A stretch of DNA of 64,000 nucleotides from Paracoccus sp. SCSIO 75233 (GTDB lineage Bacteria; Pseudomonadota; Alphaproteobacteria; Rhodobacterales; Rhodobacteraceae). The stretch's first letter is position 1. Each line of letters begins with the position of its first letter. The DNA lies in contig NZ_CP115757.1 in assembly GCF_027912675.1 (NCBI RefSeq), positions 3,066,501 through 3,130,500 on the forward strand. The letters are read 5' to 3'. The notes beneath the pieces were generated by a model, which was given only the letters and a program-made list of their open reading frames with translations, made no database searches and had not been told where the DNA came from. The translations under genes were made by a program, and so were the position numbers. Of this stretch, positions 54,333 through 63,656 are shown in pieces.

Positions 54333-55565
54333 TCAGTTGCGCGTGAAGCTCGTCACCGTTTCGACATGGGTGGACCAGCGGAACTGATCGACGACGTAGA
54401 CCGGTCCCATGCGCCAGCCGGCTTTGATCATGGTGGCGGCGTCGCGGGCGAAGGTTACCGGGTTGCAACTGACCCATGCGATGCGGGCAAGGGCAGAGGC
54501 GGCGAGATGTTCCGCCTGCGCGGCCGCTCCGCTCCGGGGCGGGTCGATCACCGCGGCGTCGAAACGGGCGAGTTCATCTGGCATGAGGGGGCGGGAGGCG
54601 AGGTCTCGGATTTCTGTCGTGATCCGGTGCAGGCCGGGCGTCGTGCGCCACGCGGCGTCGAGCGCGTGGAGCGGCGCGGACAGGCCTTCGACCGCGTGAA
54701 TATCCGCATGCGCGGCGAGCGGCAGGGAAAACGTGCCGCATCCGGCGAACAGATCGACGATGCTTGTCGCGCCCTCGGTCGTCTTGCGAACCACGCTGAG
54801 AAGTGCCGCCTCACCTTCCGCAGTGGCTTGCAGGAACCCGCCGGGCGGGGGTGTCACGCGCGTTTGCCCCATATTCAGCAGCGGTTGTCGGCGGGTCAGG
54901 GGTGTGCCGTCCCAGTCCAATCGTGCCAGATCTGCTTTGCGCATGAGGGCGGAGAGTTGCTCGGTCAGCGCTGGATCGAGGGGCTTTCCCCCGGATACGG
55001 CCACATCCAGCCCGGAGCGGGTTTCCGTGACGGTCAGTGACAATTCCCCGCTGCGGGAGGCCCCTGCCGATACGACCTGCCTGAGCGCCGGCAGTGCGGC
55101 GACGATCCCGGGCCGCAGAACGTGACAATTCGTAATATCCACGATCTGATCCGACGCGCGGCCATGAAACCCAAGAAGAGCACCCTTCTTTGTCCGCCGA
55201 CCCGACAGAACCGCCCTGCGTCGTGAATGCGACGGAGATGTGGCGATGCCTGCGATCTTCGTCTCGATCCGATGTGCGGCGAGTGCCGATGCGACCAGTT
55301 CCGATTTCCAGCGGGCGACGAAATCATCCGATGCGTGCATGAGCGCGCAGCCGCCGCAGGTTGCGTAATGGCGGCAGGGTGGTCGGACACGGTCAGAGGA
55401 GGGCTCGATAATTTTCGGGTTGAGCAGATGGCCGTCGCTGGCCTCTGCCGTCACCAACTCGCCCGGGAGAAGGCGCGGCGCGAGGGCTTTTTGGCCATCT
55501 GGCCCGCGCGCGATTGCGTTGCCGTGGCGGCCGAGCCGCTCGATGCGCCACGGCGATACGGTCAA
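54333..55565 (-). CDS. RNA 5-methyluridine methyltransferase of the TrmA/RlmD family
   Basis: A 410-residue protein. PCRHYATCGGCALMHA holds the Cys residues of a [4Fe-4S] cluster, ATSIVDLFAGCGTFSLPLA is the SAM site, VIDPPRSGAAAQ and the nucleophile Cys in WVSCNPVTFARDAATM complete the active site. It methylates a uridine in rRNA or tRNA; which one is not clear. The start is TTG at 55565, which overlaps the stop of a small lipoprotein gene, so translation probably depends on that gene. Confidence 0.88.
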   Translation of the reverse strand: MTVSPWRIERLGRHGNAIARGPDGQKALAPRLLPGELVTAEASDGHLLNPKIIEPSSDRVRPPCRHYATCGGCALMHASDDFVARWKSELVASALAAHRIETKIAGIATSPSHSRRRAVLSGRRTKKGALLGFHGRASDQIVDITNCHVLRPGIVAALPALRQVVSAGASRSGELSLTVTETRSGLDVAVSGGKPLDPALTEQLSALMRKADLARLDWDGTPLTRRQPLLNMGQTRVTPPPGGFLQATAEGEAALLSVVRKTTEGATSIVDLFAGCGTFSLPLAAHADIHAVEGLSAPLHALDAAWRTTPGLHRITTEIRDLASRPLMPDELARFDAAVIDPPRSGAAAQAEHLAASALARIAWVSCNPVTFARDAATMIKAGWRMGPVYVVDQFRWSTHVETVTSFTRN

Positions 55566-55720
55566 AAGTCGGTCAGAACCTTGAGCGAGCGAATATTTGC
55601 TGCCGTCTGGTTCGCTGTCGAAAGGGTTTCGTTTAAGTTTTCCAATGAAGCCTGCTGCTCTGTGGTTGCGCAGGCTGTGATAGCAAAGACAGACGTAAGA
55701 GCAATAAGATAGAGACGCAT
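55562..55720 (-). CDS. Small lipoprotein (52 residues)
   Basis: A 52-residue frame with a perfect AGGAGG five bases before ATG. MRLYLIALTSVFAITAC is a lipoprotein signal with lipobox ITAC, then about 35 polar residues rich in Asn, Thr and Gln (TTEQQASLENLNETLSTANQ) that predict one helix. It resembles small entericidin-like or Lpp-like lipoproteins only in layout. Its TGA overlaps the TTG start of the methyltransferase (TTGA). It lies 29 bases after the ABC exporter gene. Confidence 0.7.
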   Translation of the reverse strand: MRLYLIALTSVFAITACATTEQQASLENLNETLSTANQTAANIRSLKVLTDF

Positions 55721-55748
55721 AATATCCTCCTGATAGAACGGAGGGAAT

Positions 55749-57623
55749 TTACGCTATCTTGGGTTGATTCGTAACCTGGTTCTCAACTTCTGTACCCAAA
55801 AAGCCACCCGACTGCCGGTTCCAGTAGCGTGCATATGTCCCGCTCTGCGCGAGAAGTGCGTCATGCGTGCCTTCCTCGACGATCCGGCCTTCCTCCAGCA
55901 CCACGATCCGATCCATTTCGGCAATCGTGGACAGCCTGTGCGCAATGGCCAGCACCGTCTTGCCCTTCATCACGCGGTCGAGCGAGCCCTGGATCGCCGC
56001 CTCCACTTCGCTGTCGAGCGCCGATGTCGCCTCGTCGAGGATCAGGATCGGGGCGTCTTTCAGGAAGGCGCGGGCCAGTGCGATCCGCTGGCGCTGACCG
56101 CCGGACAGCTTGACGCCGCGCTCGCCCAGATAGGCGTCGTAGCCGATGCGGCCCTCGTTATCCTGCATGTCGTGGATGAAGCTTCCGGCCTCCGCGGCCT
56201 CTGCGGCGGCGGCGATATCCGCCTCGCTCGCGCCGGGGCTGCCATAGCCGATATTGTCGCGGGCGGAGCGGTTGAACATCGCGGTTTCCTGCGTGACCAT
56301 GCCGATCTGACGGCGCAGGCTTTCCTGCGTGACATTGCGGATGTCGTGGCCGTCGATCTCGATCCGGCCCTGTTCGACATCGTAGAGGCGCAGCAGCAGG
56401 CCAACGAGCGTGGATTTGCCTGCGCCTGACGCGCCGACCAGCCCGACACGCTCGCCCGGTGCGATGGTCAGGTTGATTCCGGTGACGCCGCCATGTCCGT
56501 CGTCCCGGCCATAGTTGAAGCTGACATTGTCGAAGCGGATCTGCCCCTTAACCGCTGGCAGCGGCTTGGCATCGGGGTCGTCGGTCAGGGTGTGCGGGGG
56601 TGACAGAGTTTCCATCCCGTCCTCGATCTCACCGACCGAGCCCCAGATCGACATGAGCGCCATGCTGAGCCAGCCGCTCATTTGCGACAGGCGCAGCGCG
56701 ATGGCCCCGGTTGCTGCGATCTCTCCCGGTGTCGCCTGACCTTGCTGCCACAGGATGACCGCGCCGCCGATCAGGATCACCGGAAGCGCGCCGGAGAGTG
56801 TCATCAGCGAGGTGCGGAACCATGTCGAAACCACGCCGAAATCGACCGCGCGTTCCCGGAACCCGGCCATTGCCGACAGCGCGGCGCGGTCCTCATGTTC
56901 GTCATGGGCGAACAGCTTGACAGTCTTGATATTGGTGATCGTGTCGACGACCTGTCCCGTCACCATCGCGCGGGCGGAGGCGCGTGCGGCGGAGTGGCTG
57001 CGGATGCGGGGCAGGAAATAGCGGATCAGGAACCCGTAACAGGCCAGCCACAGCAGAAGCGCGACCGTTCCCCACGCGTCGATGGAGGCCAGATAGAAGG
57101 CGGAACCCAGAACCGCAGCCAGCCCGAAGGCGACCACGTTCACCATTTCTGATGCGACATCGGTGATGGCGCGGGCGGTCTGCATCTGTTTCTGCGCCAG
57201 CCGTCCGGCGAAATCATTGTCGAAGAAACTGACCGAGTGTCCCATTGTCCAGCGATGCAGCCGCGACAGCACCAGTGGCAGGATATTCGGGCCGATGATG
57301 ACATTGGTCGAGGCGGTCGAAAGCCCGAGGATGATGGGCCGGATCACGAGGAAGAACAGCACGAACCCGGCGAAGACCGGCCAGCTTTCCGCCCAGAAAC
57401 TGTCGCGCCCGCCACCTGCGACCGCATCGATGACGCGGCCCAGCAGCATGGCTGAGACGATGTCGGCTGTACCAGCCGCCGCAGATGCAATGGCGGCAAA
57501 TGTCAGTCCCCGGCCTGAGCCTTTCAGCGCCCAGCCGGTAAAGCGCAGCAGCGATTGCGGCGGCGGCCCGTCGGCGGGGCGGAACGCGTCGATCATGCGT
57601 GCGAATGGGGCGTGCAGGTTCAT
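55749..57623 (-). CDS. ABC exporter, fused membrane and ATPase domains (multidrug/lipid type)
   Basis: A 624-residue half-transporter. Six membrane helices in the first 330 residues are followed by an ATPase domain: Walker A VGLVGASGAGKSTLVGLLL, signature VKLSGGQRQRIALARA and Walker B ILILDEATSALDSE. The substrate is unknown. ATG 57623 has AGGAGAGG upstream and overlaps the cca stop by four bases; a longer open frame upstream lies in the cca gene and is a shadow. Confidence 0.92.
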   Translation of the reverse strand: MNLHAPFARMIDAFRPADGPPPQSLLRFTGWALKGSGRGLTFAAIASAAAGTADIVSAMLLGRVIDAVAGGGRDSFWAESWPVFAGFVLFFLVIRPIILGLSTASTNVIIGPNILPLVLSRLHRWTMGHSVSFFDNDFAGRLAQKQMQTARAITDVASEMVNVVAFGLAAVLGSAFYLASIDAWGTVALLLWLACYGFLIRYFLPRIRSHSAARASARAMVTGQVVDTITNIKTVKLFAHDEHEDRAALSAMAGFRERAVDFGVVSTWFRTSLMTLSGALPVILIGGAVILWQQGQATPGEIAATGAIALRLSQMSGWLSMALMSIWGSVGEIEDGMETLSPPHTLTDDPDAKPLPAVKGQIRFDNVSFNYGRDDGHGGVTGINLTIAPGERVGLVGASGAGKSTLVGLLLRLYDVEQGRIEIDGHDIRNVTQESLRRQIGMVTQETAMFNRSARDNIGYGSPGASEADIAAAAEAAEAGSFIHDMQDNEGRIGYDAYLGERGVKLSGGQRQRIALARAFLKDAPILILDEATSALDSEVEAAIQGSLDRVMKGKTVLAIAHRLSTIAEMDRIVVLEEGRIVEEGTHDALLAQSGTYARYWNRQSGGFLGTEVENQVTNQPKIA

Positions 57624-58777
57624 CTGTCCTCTCCTGCCTTCAGGGCGGCGGCGATAAGCGTGGATTTCGGTGCTGTGAAGCCGGAGGCGATCCAGTGGCC
57701 TTCGGCGGCCTTCAGCCCCTGACCAAGCGCAGGCCCTGTCAGTGCCGGCATCAGGTCCGCCGCGACAATCGGAAGTGGCGATGCGGCGGCTTTGGCGATG
57801 CGGGTGGTCCAGTCCGGGGGTGTCTCGTCGCCGCCCGCCAGCCGGATCAGCGCAAGGTGCTGGGCTTGGTCTTTGCCGTGCCGGTAGGCGAACTCCTCCA
57901 GCGGCATCTCCGTTCCGGCGGCGAGCGCTGCAAGCCAGCCCGCTTCCGGGCGTGACAGGCGCAACATGTCGGGCACCGAACGGCCACCCAGAACCGCCAG
58001 TCGCCGCCGCCAGTCGGGGGGTGCTGCATATTCCCGCTCGACCGCGATCAGATCCGGCAGGATCTGTGGGTCGGCGCCGGGCAGCAGGCGTTCGAGCACG
58101 CCGGTTTCCTGCATCAGCCGTATGGAGTTGGACGGATCGGGCGCGGCAAGCAGCTTGCGGAATTCCGCGCCGATACGCTCCTTGGAGACCTGAGCCAAGC
58201 CGTCGCGACCGGCGATGATTGCCTCGACCGTACCGGGGGCGGAGTTTTCGCCGTACCACGCGAGGAAGCGGAAAAACCTCAGGATGCGCAGGTAATCCTC
58301 CGCGATCCGCTGATCGGCATCACCGACAAAGCGCAGCGTGCGGCTGTGCAGATCGGGCAGGCCGCCGACCGGGTCCAGCACCTCCCCGCCCGGGGTCGCG
58401 TAGAGCGCGTTCATGGTGAAATCGCGCCGCATCGCGTCGTCCTCGATCCGGTCGGAAAAGGCGACGACCGCGCGGCGGCCATCGGTTTCGACGTCACGGC
58501 GGAATGTCGTGACCTCGAAAGGCTGGTGATCCGACAGGACCGTGACGGTGCCATGTTCGATCCCGGTCGGGATGGTTCTGAGGCCTGCCGCTTCGGCCAG
58601 CGACACCACCTGTTCCGGCGTGGCGCTTGTCGCGATGTCCACATCGCCCGTGTCCTGCCCGATGAGCGCATTACGGACCGCGCCGCCGACAATCAGGGCG
58701 CGGTGCCCGCCATGCTCCAGCACCTCCAGCACACGGCGCAGAGACGGGTCTTGCAGGAACGCGGCGTCCAGCCTCAT
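57620..58777 (-). CDS. cca: CCA tRNA nucleotidyltransferase / poly(A) polymerase family protein
   Basis: A 385-residue class II nucleotidyltransferase. IVGGAVRNALIGQDTGDVDIATSATPEQ contains the G-G-x-V-R and the D-x-D of the catalytic site, and RRDFTMNALYATPGGEVLDP and EDYLRILRFFRFLAWYG are conserved. It adds or repairs the CCA end of tRNAs. ATG 58777 overlaps the Nudix gene's stop. Family members may also be poly(A) polymerases; alphaproteobacteria usually have one gene of this type. Confidence 0.9.
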   Translation of the reverse strand: MRLDAAFLQDPSLRRVLEVLEHGGHRALIVGGAVRNALIGQDTGDVDIATSATPEQVVSLAEAAGLRTIPTGIEHGTVTVLSDHQPFEVTTFRRDVETDGRRAVVAFSDRIEDDAMRRDFTMNALYATPGGEVLDPVGGLPDLHSRTLRFVGDADQRIAEDYLRILRFFRFLAWYGENSAPGTVEAIIAGRDGLAQVSKERIGAEFRKLLAAPDPSNSIRLMQETGVLERLLPGADPQILPDLIAVEREYAAPPDWRRRLAVLGGRSVPDMLRLSRPEAGWLAALAAGTEMPLEEFAYRHGKDQAQHLALIRLAGGDETPPDWTTRIAKAAASPLPIVAADLMPALTGPALGQGLKAAEGHWIASGFTAPKSTLIAAALKAGEDR

Positions 58778-59448
58778 GCCGACAGCCTTTGTGCCAGCCC
58801 GAGCAGGATGCGCGCGGTCGCGCCCCACAGATAATAGGGTCCGTAGGGGGCCACGCGATAGGCGCGCCACAAACCGCGCCAATGCCTGCCTTCGATGCGG
58901 TAATTCGCCGGGTTGGCGATATGGGAGAAGGGCAGGGTGAACACCTCCGCCACCTCGCCCGGCTCCGCGATCGGGGTGAAGGGGCCGCGAATGATGGCCA
59001 CCAGCGGGGTGATGCTGAACTGAGTGATCGTGTGGTGCGGCGGCAGCGTGCCGAGCAGATCGAGTTGGTCCGGGTCGAGGCCGATTTCCTCGCGCGCCTC
59101 GCGCAGGGCTGCGGCGATGACGTCCTTGTCGCCGGGGTCTTTCTTGCCGCCGGGCAGGGCGATCTGGCCGGGGTGATGGCGCATGGTCGCGGCACGCGTG
59201 GTGAGATAGAGCCGCCCGTCATCTTCGTGAAATGCGGCCAGGACGCCCGCGTCCCGCAGGGCCGATGCTGGGGGTTTCGGGTCGGGCAGCAGATCGAAAT
59301 CCGAACTCGGCTCCGCCGGGCGGGCGAGTGCGGCACGGAGCCTTGCTGCCAGCTCCGCCCCGCCGATCCCGGCACGAGCAGAAGCGGACGCCGCAATATC
59401 TTGCGACGCCCGTGACAGTGCCGGATCAGATCCGGCCGCGCCGCTCAT
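58774..59448 (-). CDS. Nudix hydrolase, probable coenzyme A pyrophosphatase
   Basis: A 224-residue Nudix protein. The Nudix box is GGKKDPGDKDVIAAALREAR followed by EEIGL, and upstream LTTRAATMRHHPGQIALPGG is the NuCoA motif that marks CoA pyrophosphatases (NudL/YeaB). It would cleave CoA to phosphopantetheine and ADP. It overlaps hslO and cca by four bases on each side. Confidence 0.9.
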   Translation of the reverse strand: MSGAAGSDPALSRASQDIAASASARAGIGGAELAARLRAALARPAEPSSDFDLLPDPKPPASALRDAGVLAAFHEDDGRLYLTTRAATMRHHPGQIALPGGKKDPGDKDVIAAALREAREEIGLDPDQLDLLGTLPPHHTITQFSITPLVAIIRGPFTPIAEPGEVAEVFTLPFSHIANPANYRIEGRHWRGLWRAYRVAPYGPYYLWGATARILLGLAQRLSA

Positions 59449-60461
59449 TCTGCGGCTTCGTCCTGCGGCAACGGTTTCCCGTCTTCATCCACGGTTGCCT
59501 CGAACCCCAGCGAGCGGGGGTCGAATTCGTAATGCGCGCCGCAGAACTGGCAGTCGGCGGTCACGATCCCCTCATCGGTGGTCATGTGGCCGATATCCTT
59601 CTGCGAATAGATCGACAGGGTGTTGCGCACGCGGTCTGAATCGCACGAACAACCGAATTCCACCCGCTGCGGATCGAAGACGCGCGGGGTTTCCTCGTGG
59701 AACAGCCGCACCAGAAGATCGGTCGGGCTGACGGAGGGGCCGATCAACTCCAGTTCTTCGACGGTGGAGAGCAGATGGTTCGCGCGGTTCCAGTCCTCTG
59801 ATTCGGCACCTTGCAGAATATCCGCCGCCTGAATGAGCCCGTCCGCGCTGCCCTCGCTATCGCCGGGCATCGGCTGAGCGGGTAGGGTCTGCAGCATGAT
59901 ACCGCCCGCGCGCCAGCTTGTTTCCTGTCCCGGCGCGGCGGATTGGCCGTAAGACAGGGTGAAGCTGGTTGGAAGCTGCTCAGACTGCGCGAAATAAGTA
60001 CCCGCACAGGTCGAGAGCGAGCCGCCCGCCAGCGGGGTTATGCCCTGATATGGCGTCGTGCCGCTGCCCTGATCGATCAGGATGGCGAAATACCCCTCGC
60101 CGATCTGGTCGAAATGGGGGGCGTCGGTCAGCCGATCCTCGTCAAAGCTGGCCCAGCCGCGAATCCGGGCCGGGGCGTTTTCGCTTTCCGGGGCGTAGTA
60201 ATCCGCAGCAATGGTACGGATCGCGCCCTTTCCGCGGACCTGCAAGGACAGCTTCCAGCGCAGCTTGATCGTCGGGCCGATGAGCGCGGTCAGCAGCGCA
60301 AGCTCTGCCACGGCAGCGGCGACGGGGGCGGGGTAATCGTGACGGGTCAGAATGTGGTCGAGGACACCATCAAGCCGCACCACCCGGCCGCGTATCGAAG
60401 AGCGGTCGAGCTGGAACGGCAGGACGGTGTCGTCCCACGCGATCTGGTTGATACTGGTCAT
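59445..60461 (-). CDS. hslO: Redox-regulated chaperone Hsp33
   Basis: A 338-residue protein. The C-terminal zinc-binding C-x-C and C-x-x-C are in FGCSCDSDRVRNTL and DCQFCGAHYEFDP. ALIGPTIKLRWKLSLQVRGKGAIRTI is a typical core stretch. Hsp33 becomes an active holdase when these Cys are oxidised. ATG 60461 is chosen as the family start (TSINQIAWDDTVLPFQLD); sequence upstream in frame is not Hsp33. First gene of the overlapping minus-strand chain. Confidence 0.94.
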   Translation of the reverse strand: MTSINQIAWDDTVLPFQLDRSSIRGRVVRLDGVLDHILTRHDYPAPVAAAVAELALLTALIGPTIKLRWKLSLQVRGKGAIRTIAADYYAPESENAPARIRGWASFDEDRLTDAPHFDQIGEGYFAILIDQGSGTTPYQGITPLAGGSLSTCAGTYFAQSEQLPTSFTLSYGQSAAPGQETSWRAGGIMLQTLPAQPMPGDSEGSADGLIQAADILQGAESEDWNRANHLLSTVEELELIGPSVSPTDLLVRLFHEETPRVFDPQRVEFGCSCDSDRVRNTLSIYSQKDIGHMTTDEGIVTADCQFCGAHYEFDPRSLGFEATVDEDGKPLPQDEAAE

Positions 60462-60559
60462 GGTGTTCCTTCGGGTTTCCGTTTGCGCCGGCTTCGGCGC
60501 GTCAGGCCCCAATATATAACTCTGCGCCGCGATCCCAAGGGGGCGCGATGCTGGCGGAG

Positions 60560-61228
60560 CTATTGATAGCCGCGCACCAAGGCTGCGGAGACGAGCGCCC
60601 AGCCATCCACGACGACGAAGAATGCCAGCTTGAAGGGCAGGGAGACGACGACCGGGGGCAGCATCATCATTCCCATTGCCATCAGGATCGCGGAGACGAC
60701 CAGATCTATAATCAGAAACGGCAATGCAATCAGAAATCCGATCTCGAAGGCGCGTTGCAGTTCCGAGAGCATGAAGGACGGGACCAGAAGGCGCAGCCCG
60801 TCCTGTGCCGGGTCGCTGTGTACCAGTCCGCGCATGTGGTCGAGCACATCGGGGTTGGTGCGCGCGGACATGAAACGCTCGAACGGGCCGATGGCGCGTG
60901 GAATGGCCTCTGCGATGCCGATATCGCCCGATTGCAGGGCCGGGGCGGTTGCTGCCCATGCCTCTCGCAGCACCGGGTCCATGACGAACCATGTCAGGAA
61001 CAGGGCGAGGCTGACGATCAGCATATTCGGCGGCGATTGCTGCAGGCCGAGCGACTGGCGCAGGATCGACAGCACCGTGACCATGAACGGAAAGCAGGTA
61101 ACGGTGATGGCTATCGCAGGCGCCAGCGACAGCACCGTCAGCCCGAGAAACAGCAGGATCGAGGTCTGGCCGACCCCGCCTGCCTGCTGGGCCGTTCGGA
61201 TGCCCTCGCCGATCGCCTGTTCTATCAT
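60560..61228 (-). CDS. fliP: Flagellar export apparatus protein FliP
   Basis: A 222-residue membrane protein of the FliP family: SPPNMLIVSLALFLTWFVM, LLVPSFMLSELQRAFEIGFL and LPFLIIDLVVSAILMAMGMM are the conserved helices. FliP is a core of the flagellar export gate in the inner membrane. It is shorter than the E. coli protein because it lacks the cleavable signal peptide. The start overlaps the fliN stop (ATGA). Confidence 0.94.
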   Translation of the reverse strand: MIEQAIGEGIRTAQQAGGVGQTSILLFLGLTVLSLAPAIAITVTCFPFMVTVLSILRQSLGLQQSPPNMLIVSLALFLTWFVMDPVLREAWAATAPALQSGDIGIAEAIPRAIGPFERFMSARTNPDVLDHMRGLVHSDPAQDGLRLLVPSFMLSELQRAFEIGFLIALPFLIIDLVVSAILMAMGMMMLPPVVVSLPFKLAFFVVVDGWALVSAALVRGYQ

Positions 61229-61482
61229 GGTTTGTCTGCGGCTGTGCGCGTGATTTTCACCATCAGCCGCGTGTCGTCTTCTTCATCCGCGACAAGCTCG
61301 CCATAGGCGACGACATATTCGCCGACGCAGATCTCGACCCCTTCGTCGATGGGTTGGTCCAGCGGCAGGATATCGTTCTCCCTGACAGCCGAGAGTTCCG
61401 CGACCGTCATGCGGCGGTGCCCGATGCGGACGGAGATGTCGACCGGGATGTTATCGGTGATCATATTGCCTTGAAGGTCCAA
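61225..61482 (-). CDS. fliN: Flagellar motor switch protein FliN
   Basis: An 85-residue SpoA (surface presentation of antigens) domain protein: NIPVDISVRIGHRRMTVAEL, ENDILPLDQPIDEGVEICVG and VAYGELVADEEDDTRLMVKI. FliN forms the C-ring with FliM and FliG. TTG 61482 directly follows the fliH stop and has GGAGG eight bases upstream; ATG 61464 (six residues shorter) is the alternative. Confidence 0.9.
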   Translation of the reverse strand: MDLQGNMITDNIPVDISVRIGHRRMTVAELSAVRENDILPLDQPIDEGVEICVGEYVVAYGELVADEEDDTRLMVKITRTAADKP

Positions 61483-62028
61483 TTAGTTTTCCTCCCTCCG
61501 GGTGATTTCCGACAGAGTTTCGCTGATATCGCGGGTCAATTCGTCGGGGTTGATCGTGATCCGCCCGCCCTCGAAGCAGATTTCGGTATCCGGACCGGGC
61601 AGAAGCGTGATCCTGCCAAGCGATGCAGCATCGAGCTGATCGGTGATCCGTTCGGTGAGCCGCGCCGGTGCGGAGATGCGGCAGGTGGTCTTTTCCCCGC
61701 CGGTGCCGAGCCGCCGCAACTCCGACATGATCGCTGCGACGAGCCGGTCATCGGCACTGGCGGCAAGTTGGACGACGATGGCCTGCAAGACCGGGGTAAC
61801 CGCGTTCAGCGTCTCATCGATGATCCGCTGTCGCAGCGCATCCCCTGTCTCAAGCGCCTCCATCACCGCATGGAGGGCATCGGTCAGTTCGGAGATCGCA
61901 AGGTCGCGCGCGCGTGTCTCGCCATCCGTAAGGCCACGCTGATATTCCGCTGCAAGACGCTCATCCTGTGGGTTAGCTGGCTCCGGCAGCGGTGCGGCGA
62001 AATCTTCGAGGCGGAGGACGGAGGTCAT
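61483..62028 (-). CDS. FliH-like flagellar assembly protein
   Basis: A 181-residue charged, mostly helical protein. The N-terminal region with GLTDGETRARDLAISELTDAL predicts a coiled coil, and the C-terminal domain (DRLVAAIMSELRRLG, ICFEGGRITINPDEL) fits the FliH/HrpE fold. FliH regulates the FliI export ATPase. Sequence similarity is weak, as usual for FliH; identity rests mostly on its place between fliF and fliN with four-base overlap. Confidence 0.65.
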   Translation of the reverse strand: MTSVLRLEDFAAPLPEPANPQDERLAAEYQRGLTDGETRARDLAISELTDALHAVMEALETGDALRQRIIDETLNAVTPVLQAIVVQLAASADDRLVAAIMSELRRLGTGGEKTTCRISAPARLTERITDQLDAASLGRITLLPGPDTEICFEGGRITINPDELTRDISETLSEITRREEN

Positions 62029-63656
62029 GGCAGCGACCTCTCATCTGCCCCGATCCAGCCGTTCAGCAGTTTCAGCGTTTCCTCCCGACGCTCTTTCATC
62101 AGTCTCTTCAGCCGCTCCGCCGGGTCGCTGGTGCTTCCTGCCGGGGAATCGAAGTCGAATTCCGCTGCCGCCATTGGCAACATCGGCATCTCGGGACTGT
62201 CGGCAAGGGCATCCGCCATCTGGATCGCGGTCTGTTCGGAATGATTGGCTGGACCTGCTGGTCCGCTGTCATCCAACATCGCGGGAGACCCCGCCGTTTT
62301 CTGCCGCACGCGCAGGCCGCGCAGAGCCAGGGCGAGCGCGATCAGGGCGATGATGCCGATCAGGGCCAGTTTTGCCAGCGAATCCACGGCCAGCCGGTCC
62401 AGCAGTCCCTGCGAACGGTCGGCCAACGTGCCCTGCCCGGCGCTGGTCACGAATGGCATCGACTTGACGGTGATTTCATCGCCGCGCGCCTCGTCATAGC
62501 CGACTGCCGCCGCGACGAGTTCGCGGATCGCGGCCAGTTCCGGCTCTGCCCTCGGCTGGATTTCGACGGTGCCATCCGGTTTTTGCTGTTCGACCCCGTT
62601 GAGCAGGACTGCAACGCTTAACCGCCGCACAGCACCGGGGCGCTTTTCCACCTGCCGGGTGACGCTGCCGACCTCGTAATTCGCCCGCTGCCGCGTCTCC
62701 GCCCGCTGTGCCTGCTGGCGGTCGCCGCTTTCGGACCCTTGCTCCGGCAGGTTGGAGGCGGCGGTGACAGCCGGGTTGGTCGAGCCGCTGGTTTCGTCGG
62801 TGACCTCCTCATTCTCCTCGGAAATCAGCGCCCGCTGGGTCGGGTCGAAGCTGCGTTCCGTCAGCTGCTCGGTCTGCGTCACCAGATCAATGCTCAACTC
62901 GACGATTGCGTTGCCGGCGCCAACATGGGGGGCGAGGATACGCTCCACGTTCTCCTTCATTCTGGTTTCGCGGTCGGAGGCTGTCTGATCCGCCGAGGGC
63001 CTGACGATGCCATGCGCGCTGTCGATCACGGACACGGCGTCCGGGGCGAGTTGCGGCACGGCGGAGGAAATCAGAAACCGCATCGCATCGGCCTGTGCCG
63101 GGCTCAGCGGCGTGCCATTGGTGACGACCGTGACCGATGCCGATCCGGGCTGGCTGTTGCGATAGCCGCGTGATTGCGGGGCGGTCAGGTGTACGCGCGC
63201 GGATGATACGACCGGGATCGACAGGATGGTGCGCGCCAGCTCCCCCTCCTTCGCGCGCCAATAGGCTGCGTCGAACATCTGTGAGGTGGCAGAGAAACCG
63301 GACATGCCGTCAAGGATCTCGTAACCAGCGCCGCCCTGCTGCGGCAGGTTCTGCGCCGCCAGATCCATCCGCACCCGGTCCCGCTGACCCCGGTCGACCC
63401 AGATCGAGCCGTTGCGGAGTTCGTAGCTGACGCCGCTTTGCTCAAGCTGGGCCACGACCGGGGCCGCGCGCGCATCGTCCAGCCCGGAATAGAGAAGCGC
63501 CATCGGTGCGCGCCCGGCCAGCAGCACGAAAGCCAGCGTCGCGAGCAGGCTGACGAGAAACCCGCCAATGATCGCGAATTGCTGGGTCCTGCTGCGCGTT
63601 GACCAGAAATTTCTTATGTCCTGCAATGTGCCACCCGCTCGATTCGTCCGCGCCAT
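62025..63656 (-). CDS. fliF: Flagellar MS-ring protein FliF
   Basis: A 543-residue membrane protein with helices near residues 25-47 and 425-445. The periplasmic part shows ALLYSGLDDARAAPVVAQLE, YELRNGSIWVD and RAKEGELARTILSIPVVSSA, the FliF ring-building motifs; the cytoplasmic tail, which binds FliG, ends in ERLKRLMKERREETLKLLNG. ATG lacks a strong ribosome-binding site. Divergent from fliL. Confidence 0.96.
   Translation of the reverse strand: MARTNRAGGTLQDIRNFWSTRSRTQQFAIIGGFLVSLLATLAFVLLAGRAPMALLYSGLDDARAAPVVAQLEQSGVSYELRNGSIWVDRGQRDRVRMDLAAQNLPQQGGAGYEILDGMSGFSATSQMFDAAYWRAKEGELARTILSIPVVSSARVHLTAPQSRGYRNSQPGSASVTVVTNGTPLSPAQADAMRFLISSAVPQLAPDAVSVIDSAHGIVRPSADQTASDRETRMKENVERILAPHVGAGNAIVELSIDLVTQTEQLTERSFDPTQRALISEENEEVTDETSGSTNPAVTAASNLPEQGSESGDRQQAQRAETRQRANYEVGSVTRQVEKRPGAVRRLSVAVLLNGVEQQKPDGTVEIQPRAEPELAAIRELVAAAVGYDEARGDEITVKSMPFVTSAGQGTLADRSQGLLDRLAVDSLAKLALIGIIALIALALALRGLRVRQKTAGSPAMLDDSGPAGPANHSEQTAIQMADALADSPEMPMLPMAAAEFDFDSPAGSTSDPAERLKRLMKERREETLKLLNGWIGADERSLP

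Noticed and set aside
57624-58259. ABC exporter extended upstream by about 210 residues
   Set aside because: The extension lies entirely within the cca gene in another frame and has an Arg-rich shadow composition; ATG 57623 has a strong ribosome-binding site.
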